Shown in pieces: positions 13,399 through 19,123 of a stretch of DNA of 27,182 nt. The stretch's first letter is position 1. Each line of letters starts with the position of its first letter. The DNA lies in the IMG/VR virus record IMGVR_UViG_3300024262_000200, positions 1 through 27,182 of that record, one strand, 5' to 3'. The notes under the pieces are model-generated. The model saw only the letters and a program-made list of their open reading frames with translations, made no database searches and was not told the DNA's origin. The position numbers were made by a program, and so were the translations under genes. Source of the DNA: a virus.

Positions 13399-14010
13399 AT
13401 GAAACCCTACGTTGTTTTTGACATAGAAACCTACAAAAGCGATAGAGCCGAAGAATTCATTGAGCAAAAAGAAATCAAGCCAGACTCTAGGCTCAAAGAT
13501 CCTGCGAAGATTGCCGCTGATATAGCAGATAAGAAAGCTAAGAAACTTAGTCAAGCTGCATTGTCTCCTATAACTGGTCGCGTAACCTGTATGGGCTTGA
13601 GCTATAATGGCGACTTCCATTTCTTTATACATAAAGATGAAGCTACGCTACTGAGAGAAATCAATATCTTTCTATCTGGTAAAGAAATTGGCGCATACGT
13701 TGGGCACAACAGCGTAGGCTTTGACCTTCCTTTCTTGAGAGTCAGACATTTGGCTAATAATATCTCGATGCCATCTTGGTTACAGCCAGAATGCAGGCAT
13801 CAAGACACTATGTTGATGATAGATAGGCGCAATATGGTAGGGCTATCTGATATCGAGTGGCTTCTAGACATCAATCGAGACTCTCAAAAAGACGGCAAAG
13901 CAGCTCTTAAGTTTTGGGAAGATGATGACTGGGAATCTCTGAAGCAATACAACCTAGACGATGTTAGAACCACTGAAACGCTTTATCTGAAACTAATAGG
14001 AGAAGCATAA
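13399..14010 (+). CDS. DEDDy 3'-5' exonuclease (DnaQ/PolB-exo-like)
   Basis: A 203-residue nuclease of the RNase H-like DEDD superfamily. Motif I is VVFDIET with Asp8 and Glu10. Motif II is GHNSVGFDLPFL, with its Asp near 110. Motif III is Y184-N-L-D-D188, the Tyr form that marks DEDDy enzymes. No polymerase domain is attached. It is most similar in layout to stand-alone phage exonucleases related to the proofreading domain of family B polymerases. It overlaps the next gene by one base (TAATG). Together with the following annealing-protein candidate and SSB it forms a likely recombination or replication-repair set. Confidence 0.88.
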   Translation: MKPYVVFDIETYKSDRAEEFIEQKEIKPDSRLKDPAKIAADIADKKAKKLSQAALSPITGRVTCMGLSYNGDFHFFIHKDEATLLREINIFLSGKEIGAYVGHNSVGFDLPFLRVRHLANNISMPSWLQPECRHQDTMLMIDRRNMVGLSDIEWLLDINRDSQKDGKAALKFWEDDDWESLKQYNLDDVRTTETLYLKLIGEA

Positions 14011-14723
14011 TGTCTAACCAGCTAGTGCCAACATCGTTCAAAGAAATGCATAGCCAAGCAACGGTCTATCTTAAAAGCGGGTTTCTTCCTGCCTCTATCA
14101 AAAGCCCAGAACAAGCAATGATGATAATGGCGAAAGGCATAGAGTTGGGATTGCCTCCTGTCTATGCCCTAACCCATATCAACATCATTCAGGGGAAACC
14201 TACCGTTCCGCCTGAAGTTATGCTGTCTCTCATCTATCAGCGCTGTCCAGGCGCGATTATCGACTACAAGCAGAATGATTCTGAAGCCTGCGTTATCGTC
14301 GCAACCCGTCCCGGTCATCAGCCAGCAGAATTTTCATACACGATGGAGGATGCCAAGCTTGCTAAACTCGACACCAAAGACAACTGGAAAAAATACCCGA
14401 CGGATATGCTACGAGCTAGGTGTATTAGTCGTATGGCTAGAGCTAGGTTTGCTGATTGCATTAGCGGAGCTTCGTACGTTCCAGAAGAAATGGGAGCGCA
14501 CGTCAATGAAGAAGGCGAAGTTATCGATATAGACGTTAATCGTATCGAGGATCAAATTTATGAGGGTAAAGACTATCAGAAGCTATGGCTGGCTGATGTT
14601 TTCAAAAGCTACGGGATAGAAAGGGATCGCTGGTCTGAGTTGAGCGCTTCACTTCTAGAGAAAGAACTCACGCTAGAAGATTGTAAGTATAATATAGCTT
14701 TGGAGGTATCTCCTAGTGACTGA
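14010..14723 (+). CDS. Probable RecT-like single-strand annealing protein
   Basis: A 237-residue protein. The N-terminal half has a pattern seen in phage proteins annotated as RecT-like recombinases: MIMAKGIELGLPPVYALTH, then IIQGKPTVPPEVMLSLI. A beta-rich stretch follows, then KNWKK-like DNWKKYPTDMLRARCISRMAR and a GASYVPEEMG motif. The C-terminal region (about 175-237) is acidic and variable. The ATG overlaps the exonuclease stop. An exonuclease gene directly upstream and an SSB gene nearby support a role in strand annealing. Membership in the RecT superfamily is judged by motif and context only, so the subfamily is uncertain. Confidence 0.65.
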   Translation: MSNQLVPTSFKEMHSQATVYLKSGFLPASIKSPEQAMMIMAKGIELGLPPVYALTHINIIQGKPTVPPEVMLSLIYQRCPGAIIDYKQNDSEACVIVATRPGHQPAEFSYTMEDAKLAKLDTKDNWKKYPTDMLRARCISRMARARFADCISGASYVPEEMGAHVNEEGEVIDIDVNRIEDQIYEGKDYQKLWLADVFKSYGIERDRWSELSASLLEKELTLEDCKYNIALEVSPSD

Positions 14724-14829
14724 CAACCTACTTCATTTTCTATTCGGTCTAAGCGTTGGTTGGTTCTCGCTGATAGCCCTGTTTATTTTCATCATCTACA
14801 GGATTCATATAAAGAACGTCACAAAATGA
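14716..14829 (+). CDS. 37-residue single-span membrane peptide
   Basis: A GTG-started gene with GGAGG nine bases upstream, overlapping the end of the annealing-protein gene by eight bases. Almost the whole peptide is one hydrophobic helix (about 5-28: LLHFLFGLSVGWFSLIALFI) followed by a basic tail (YRIHIKNVTK), so the N-terminus probably lies outside. Its stop and the next start share four bases (ATGA), which indicates coupled translation and supports it as real. The role is unknown. Membrane peptides of this size in phages act as exclusion factors, toxins or small regulators. Confidence 0.65.
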   Translation: MTDNLLHFLFGLSVGWFSLIALFIFIIYRIHIKNVTK

Positions 14830-14969
14830 TTCTCTGGATTAGAAGTCTATTCTGTAATCATGACGATGAATTCAAGCCTATCCTGCATTGGAAGGGCATG
14901 ATTGTCGTTTTATTTAAGTGTAAGCGTTGCGGTAGAGAGAAGATCAAATCACATATACAGGAGATATGA
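14826..14969 (+). CDS. 47-residue zinc-ribbon-like protein
   Basis: Starts at the ATG that overlaps the stop of the membrane peptide (ATGA). A longer in-frame start further upstream at 14760 has no ribosome binding site and lies inside the overlapping gene. Possible metal ligands are Cys10-Asn-His12 and C-K-R-C near 34-37, the latter in FKCKRCGREK. The stop is followed directly by the SSB start. Function unknown. Confidence 0.6.
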   Translation: MILWIRSLFCNHDDEFKPILHWKGMIVVLFKCKRCGREKIKSHIQEI

Positions 14970-15350
14970 ATGAAGAACTACGTTTCCCTAGTCGGGCATC
15001 TCGGCAAACCACCAGAGATGAAGCCTATCAATGACACCCATCTGTGCAAGTTCTCAATCGCTGTCAATGAGGTAGTGAAAAAAGAGAAGGTAACTAACTG
15101 GTTTAATATCGTCGTTTGGGGAAAGGTCGCTGAAAACTGTGGCAAGTATCTAAGCAAAGGCTCGCTAGTCAAAGTTGACGGTCGCCTTGATATCAGAAGC
15201 TATGAGAACAAAGATGGCGAGAAAAAAACCGCTGTCGAGATTGTAGCCAGTAGCGTTGACTTCCTTCAGACAGGTGAGAAGAAAGCCCAGACCGATGACT
15301 ATCAATCTTCCAATTCTAAGCCTCAAGAAGAGATGGAGATACCGTTCTAA
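14970..15350 (+). CDS. ssb: Single-stranded DNA-binding protein
   Basis: A 126-residue SSB of the bacterial OB-fold type. The N-terminal strand NYVSLVGHLGKPPEM is followed by CKFSIAVNEVV and then the diagnostic NWFNIVVWGKVAENCGKYLSKGSLVKVDGRL. A DKDGEKKTA-like NKDGEKKTAVEIVA hairpin follows. The disordered C-terminus ends in the acidic tip EEMEIPF, equivalent to the DDDIPF tail that recruits partner proteins. AGGAG lies six bases before the ATG. It should coat ssDNA at the phage fork and may recruit host or phage repair enzymes. Confidence 0.96.
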   Translation: MKNYVSLVGHLGKPPEMKPINDTHLCKFSIAVNEVVKKEKVTNWFNIVVWGKVAENCGKYLSKGSLVKVDGRLDIRSYENKDGEKKTAVEIVASSVDFLQTGEKKAQTDDYQSSNSKPQEEMEIPF

Positions 15351-15394
15351 TGCCTTGTATTTACATCATTATCTGAACATGCTCAGGTAACCCC

Positions 15395-15423
15395 TTTACA
15401 CCTTCCGATGGATTATATATATA
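15395..15423 (+). promoter_or_regulatory. Promoter for the three-gene unit after ssb
   Basis: TTTACA (15395-15400) and TATATA (15418-15423) are spaced by 17 bases. The -10 lies in a perfect 12-base palindrome, TTATATATATAA (15413-15424). The unit 15444-15932 follows about 20 bases later with a strong GGGAGG site. Confidence 0.5.
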
Positions 15424-15443
15424 ACTTGTCGGGAGGTATTTTT

Positions 15444-15611
15444 ATGGATAGCAAGCTTGAAGCATCTAAGTGTTTCACCAAAGTTCTAGAGCAGTTAGCA
15501 TCGGGTAGCGCTGATATAGAGCAGACTGCGCAGATAATGACAGATTTAAAAACGCTAATCGATACTCATTTGGTAGTATTAGCTAGAATGCAATCGGAGT
15601 TATTCAAATGA
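15444..15611 (+). CDS. Small helical hypothetical protein
   Basis: A 55-residue helical protein beginning MDSKLEASKCF. GGGAGG lies seven bases before this ATG. An upstream in-frame ATG at 15408 falls on the promoter and is rejected. Most of the sequence is one or two amphipathic helices (VLEQLASGSADIEQTAQIM). Its stop overlaps the next start by four bases (ATGA). Function unknown. Confidence 0.65.
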   Translation: MDSKLEASKCFTKVLEQLASGSADIEQTAQIMTDLKTLIDTHLVVLARMQSELFK

Positions 15612-15733
15612 ATAAGCCAGATCCTTTTAAGAACAAAAAGCCCGTAGCGGTTTCTGAAGACGATGACCGAGGAAACAACTGGGATCTAGAGCCTGATTAT
15701 GATTGCAGGGATGAGCATGACCCAACACTATGA
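15608..15733 (+). CDS. 41-residue acidic hypothetical peptide
   Basis: Begins at an ATG overlapping the upstream stop (ATGA) and runs to 15733, overlapping the next gene by 17 bases. It starts basic (KPDPFKNKKP) and becomes strongly acidic (SEDDDRGNNWDLEPDYD), with no hydrophobic core, so it is probably disordered. Coupled starts on both sides support it. The DNA-like acidic stretch could bind a DNA-binding protein, but that is speculation. Confidence 0.5.
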   Translation: MNKPDPFKNKKPVAVSEDDDRGNNWDLEPDYDCRDEHDPTL

Positions 15734-15932
15734 AATCATGATTCCTGAAAAGAAATGTAACTGCTGTGGAGCAGTTCATACCGTAGCGCCAAAAAACAGC
15801 CAGTTAGACCACAGTGGATTATGGTTTAACTGTAGCTGTCGTTCAACGCTTCTAGTAAAAATAGAAGATCTAACCTTTGAAGCTGATAGGACGTTTAGTC
15901 TTAAGCCCAACCCATCCAAACATCGCAGCTAA
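15717..15932 (+). CDS. Small zinc-ribbon hypothetical protein
   Basis: A 71-residue protein. The ATG at 15717 is chosen because AGGG lies six bases upstream. Earlier in-frame ATGs at 15699 and 15711 lack a usable site. Cys pairs are KKCNCCG (about 14-18) and NCSC (about 38-41), which fit a zinc ribbon. The last 63 bases run through the end of the holin-like gene on the opposite strand, and no terminator separates the two transcripts. Confidence 0.65.
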   Translation: MTQHYEIMIPEKKCNCCGAVHTVAPKNSQLDHSGLWFNCSCRSTLLVKIEDLTFEADRTFSLKPNPSKHRS

Positions 15933-16079
15933 TACCGCTGAATAAACTTCAGGATACTTAGAAGCTAGGTCTGCTACAGGTGGGATGAGAGGCAGCATTG
16001 CTGTTATCATTGTCGTGTAGAAGCGCTTTGATTTATACCACTTGGTTTCTTCAGTCGTTATCTTCTCTGTTAAGCTCAT
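15870..16079 (-). CDS. Putative holin
   Basis: A 69-residue protein. A basic, aromatic start (ETKWYKSKRFYTTM) leads into two hydrophobic stretches: MITAMLPLIPPVADLA (about 24-39) and VYSAVLAAMFGWVGL (about 45-59). A basic tail (KTKRP) follows. The WYKSK-type entry and the length fit small phage holins with two short spans. It overlaps the upstream membrane-protein gene by 29 bases and lies at the end of the tail operon, the usual site of lysis genes. AAGGGA lies eight bases before the ATG. It would release the M15 endolysin encoded elsewhere. The call rests on topology and position. Confidence 0.65.
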   Translation of the reverse strand: MSLTEKITTEETKWYKSKRFYTTMITAMLPLIPPVADLASKYPEVYSAVLAAMFGWVGLKTKRPISFKG

Positions 16080-16242
16080 GCTCTAGTTCCCTTATTTTGC
16101 GAAAAGCTTCATTTAGATCTTTTCTATTCTGCTTTGTGCAGGAGAAAACCCAACCTATCTTATTGCCAGTCCAGAATATCATAGCGACCAGAACCGAGGT
16201 TGCTGCGCCTGTGATAACTTTATCGGCAATATCAGCTATCAC
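16051..16242 (-). CDS. Small membrane protein with coiled-coil tail (lysis accessory, spanin-like or antiholin)
   Basis: A 63-residue protein. The start is taken as GTG 16242, which overlaps the upstream stop by four bases (GTGA) with AGAGG upstream. An in-frame ATG at 16269 has no site. One membrane span covers about 8-33 (ITGAATSVLVAMIFWTG), followed by a charged helix (about 37-62: NRKDLNEAFRKIRELEHEL). One span followed by a long charged helix is the layout of a small inner-membrane spanin, but with only some 25 residues it is short for spanning the periplasm. An antiholin or second holin is equally possible. Confidence 0.6.
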   Translation of the reverse strand: MIADIADKVITGAATSVLVAMIFWTGNKIGWVFSCTKQNRKDLNEAFRKIRELEHELNREDND

Positions 16243-17198
16243 TTGACTACCTCTGGATAAGCGAACCATATCCCAAATATTAGATCCATCGCGGGAGTAG
16301 CTAGGCCATTGCCGTCTGGGGTTTCCCAGTTATCAGCGCTACATCTTTGATGCCTATATTCCCATTGATTATATTGAAACTCGTTTTCTACCCAATCGAG
16401 AATATCACGCCTAGCGCACCAGTGGTCCATGATAGGCAGGTTAGCCTCTTCAGTCGCATAACAAAAGCTCTCGTGAGCAGCAGCTAACAGGTTGCCTGAA
16501 TCTTCTAAGAATGACAGATAGAGGAAACTTAGGTGAACAGGAAAGCATGATTTTCTAGCTTCGATGTTTATACTAGACCAAGTGATAGCTTGCGCTTCTA
16601 AGCCTCTATATCGAACTTTGCTAGGTTCTTCACCTTGATCTAGCATGTAAGAAATGTAATCACGGATGGCATTAAACTGAGGCAAAACTGTAGCAGTGAC
16701 ATTGGGATGCAAAACATAATCGTTATCTTCTAGATAGTCTGTGTGCTGCTTCCAAGTATCGTACCACTTATCATGATTGCCGCAGTTCTTTAGGCGCTGA
16801 TAGACCCCATAATATAAGCCAGTAGCGCCATCGAATGTTATCTCTCTACCGTTAGCGTATTCCCCTAGAGGCTCATAGCGAACCATTGCGCCGGAGTTCG
16901 AGTTAAACATCTGAATCATTCTATCCTCGATAGCTTCGCCTTTGTCGCATGGAAGGGAAGCCATAGCTAACCCCGTCCAAAGTAGCGAATCGCCTTCATG
17001 TTCAGTCGAGCCATCTTGATCGCGCGATACCACCCAGTTATCTTCGAGATAGTCTGATGTAAGACGATCAACTGCCTTATCGTAAATAGCCTGTATATCA
17101 TCGGGAGTATCAGACCTTTTTTCATTCCTATCACTCCCAGAGCTAGCGCATGAAAATGAAAGAACCAAAATGATTATATGCGAACCTAGTTTAAGCAA
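16239..17198 (-). CDS. Exported lipoprotein-like protein with a possible alpha/alpha-toroid fold
   Basis: A 319-residue protein with an N-terminal export signal (LGSHIIILVLSFSC, Cys17). The Cys is preceded by Ser-Phe-Ser, so it is not a canonical lipobox, although a Leu stands at -4. Seven Cys in all (Cys17 plus six) would allow three disulphides after lipidation. Helical repeats with HEGDSLLWTGLAMASLP, then ITFDGATGLYYGVYQRL, and the C-terminal DGNGLATPAMDLIFGIW resemble alpha/alpha-toroid carbohydrate-active or related enzymes. No specific family or catalytic pair can be fixed. The start is a TTG with AAAGGGA about six bases upstream. It follows the receptor-binding gene and precedes the lysis genes, a position where phages may carry receptor-blocking lipoproteins or surface-modifying enzymes. 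Confidence 0.65.
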   Translation of the reverse strand: MLKLGSHIIILVLSFSCASSGSDRNEKRSDTPDDIQAIYDKAVDRLTSDYLEDNWVVSRDQDGSTEHEGDSLLWTGLAMASLPCDKGEAIEDRMIQMFNSNSGAMVRYEPLGEYANGREITFDGATGLYYGVYQRLKNCGNHDKWYDTWKQHTDYLEDNDYVLHPNVTATVLPQFNAIRDYISYMLDQGEEPSKVRYRGLEAQAITWSSINIEARKSCFPVHLSFLYLSFLEDSGNLLAAAHESFCYATEEANLPIMDHWCARRDILDWVENEFQYNQWEYRHQRCSADNWETPDGNGLATPAMDLIFGIWFAYPEVVK

Positions 17199-17213
17199 AG
17201 CTATTCCCTTTAT

Positions 17214-19121
17214 TTAAAAGTCACTCGATTCTGCGCCGTAGTTGTCTAGTTCTTCGATCATTGCCCAGGTTTCTACGTAGTCGTTATTACCCTTGAGGAC
17301 TGTGGTTCCTGACTCACTGAACGAAAAAACTACGGTAGTTGCTGCTGCGACGAATGTTCCCTCAGATGAATAAACTTGCTCTTCATTGGCTCCCGCCGGG
17401 CTCACCAGTCTCATTTTAGCCGTGGCTATCGTAACGCTATTGTTTAATATATTTAAGTTGGCTATCTCCGTTCCAGATGTACCCGCAACCTGGAATGAAG
17501 CCTGCACCATGACGCGATACGTTTTGCCTATTGTTAGATTTGAAAATTTTAGATCGGTGACATCTGCGGTTGTGGCGGTAACATCAGCAGTCAGTTTCTT
17601 ACGCTGCCACTTATTACGCTTAACTAAGCCATTCTGATCTTCACTAGCATGACTAAACCCAACCAGCGAAGATTGAGAGCCTGCCCACTCAGCAATAGGC
17701 CAAGTAGCTTCTATCGCAATTGGTTCGCTTGCGGCTATGAAAGAATTGAGGTTCCCAGTAGATGAAAGATTGTCATCTACTATCATTACATTTGAGCCAG
17801 TCCTGAGAACTAAATCGTTAGGACCCGCTGTAGTACCTCGCGTGATTCTACCCGTGCCAGCCACCCCTGTTATGGTTAAGCCGCTTGGTATTGATATAGT
17901 TCCTGCGCCCGTAGTAGTAGTTCCGGCAATTGCCGACCCTTTTATTTCAATCGAGTCACCGACTTTACGCCAAGCAAAATTGACAGAAGATGTTGTACCC
18001 CAAGCCGCGCTGAATGTCGGAGTGTAGTCTTGCCACTCACTCAAATTATCTTGGGTAATGACATTGAGAACACCGGAGCCTTCCCATTCTTCAATAGGCA
18101 ATCCAGAAATATGAATATCGAATAAATCACCTGCGGCCCAAGCCATTGGAAATGAATCATCTACAATATCAGACGCAAGGGTAGCGCCAACAAATCGCGC
18201 AGATCCATTGGACTGATTCATATCAATAACACCGCCAGCCTGATTTGCTGTGCTGCCTGCGCTAATGTCTGTAACATTCCAAGAACCGCTAGCAGGCTTT
18301 TGCCCTAAAGCATAAGTAAGGCCGGGAGGCAGATAGTCTGCATCATTAAAGTCTACAGAGCCAGCAGGCGACCCACTGACCACAACAAAGCGCATATCTA
18401 AGTCTATACTATCGCCAACTCTGCGGTATCTAGCCCAACTATTGGACCAAGTTAACCCGATACCAGGGTCCCCGGCGGGAGTATAATCTTGCCAAGCCGT
18501 AACAACAGCACCGCTGTGCAGCTTGCCTGGTCCTACAATAAAATCATTGATAGCAATGAAATGCGTAGATGTTGCGCCACCTGTAACGCGAACTATTCTT
18601 AGCTCATAGTATTGACGGTTATCAGCATCGAAACCGTTATAGTAAACGCCAGTCTGCGCGGGAATATCGCTAGATCCATGCAAGCTGACCGCTGTCTCTC
18701 CTGTCGCATAGTTATCAGAATAGTTGTAAAGCTCTAGAGAGAAATCGCCGGTCGCATATGCAGCTCCTACCAACTGAGCCCACTCAATCTTAAGCTTCTT
18801 ATTTCTGTCAGCAGGAGGAACTTCAAAGCGTATTTGGGTATAGCCTGTGCTACTGCCATCATTGTTGAGCTTGATAGCTGTCGTTTGAAATGGATATCTA
18901 GGTATCTCTGATGATGTTGTCGAGATTGAAGATGTGATACCAGTTCCGGAATCTAGCCAGTCCCCAATATCATCTGTAGAAGTCTGGTCTAGGTCTGATA
19001 GCCCGTTGTTGTTGGTAACATAGTTGACTTCACCAGAGCCAGAACCGCCAGCAGACCCTATAGGTAAAGGAACTGTTACAGAAGAACCTTCAGCAAATTG
19101 CAATGTTTTAATTTCTGACAT
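17214..19121 (-). CDS. Putative receptor-binding/tail fibre protein
   Basis: A 635-residue, low-Cys, beta-rich protein at the end of the tail operon. A short N-terminal attachment region (1-35, Gly/Ser-rich) is followed by a beta domain (about 75-200). Two homologous domains follow: about 210-346 and about 363-479. Each begins WQDYTP, continues with W-R-VGDSI, and ends PI-EW. A C-terminal beta-sandwich (about 505-635) ends VFSFSESGTTVLKGNN, resembling C1q/TNF-like trimeric tips. The repeated WQDYTP domain recurs in phage minor tail proteins and probably binds surface glycans. Position after baseplate genes and before lysis genes supports host recognition. Overall architecture is seen; receptor specificity is not known. 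Confidence 0.75.
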   Translation of the reverse strand: MSEIKTLQFAEGSSVTVPLPIGSAGGSGSGEVNYVTNNNGLSDLDQTSTDDIGDWLDSGTGITSSISTTSSEIPRYPFQTTAIKLNNDGSSTGYTQIRFEVPPADRNKKLKIEWAQLVGAAYATGDFSLELYNYSDNYATGETAVSLHGSSDIPAQTGVYYNGFDADNRQYYELRIVRVTGGATSTHFIAINDFIVGPGKLHSGAVVTAWQDYTPAGDPGIGLTWSNSWARYRRVGDSIDLDMRFVVVSGSPAGSVDFNDADYLPPGLTYALGQKPASGSWNVTDISAGSTANQAGGVIDMNQSNGSARFVGATLASDIVDDSFPMAWAAGDLFDIHISGLPIEEWEGSGVLNVITQDNLSEWQDYTPTFSAAWGTTSSVNFAWRKVGDSIEIKGSAIAGTTTTGAGTISIPSGLTITGVAGTGRITRGTTAGPNDLVLRTGSNVMIVDDNLSSTGNLNSFIAASEPIAIEATWPIAEWAGSQSSLVGFSHASEDQNGLVKRNKWQRKKLTADVTATTADVTDLKFSNLTIGKTYRVMVQASFQVAGTSGTEIANLNILNNSVTIATAKMRLVSPAGANEEQVYSSEGTFVAAATTVVFSFSESGTTVLKGNNDYVETWAMIEELDNYGAESSDF

Positions 19122-19123
19122 TC

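Noticed and set aside
13393-13632. Minus-strand frame of 79 codons opposite the exonuclease
   Set aside because: It lies antisense to the catalytic motif I region of a confidently identified nuclease and lacks a start signal.
17737-18027. Plus-strand frames opposite the receptor-binding gene (also 17386-17637)
   Set aside because: Val/Pro-rich antisense shadows of a Thr/Gly-rich gene, without ribosome binding sites.
17214-19121. Diversity-generating retroelement target in the receptor-binding gene
   Set aside because: No reverse transcriptase gene and no template repeat with adenine-specific differences was found in the window.
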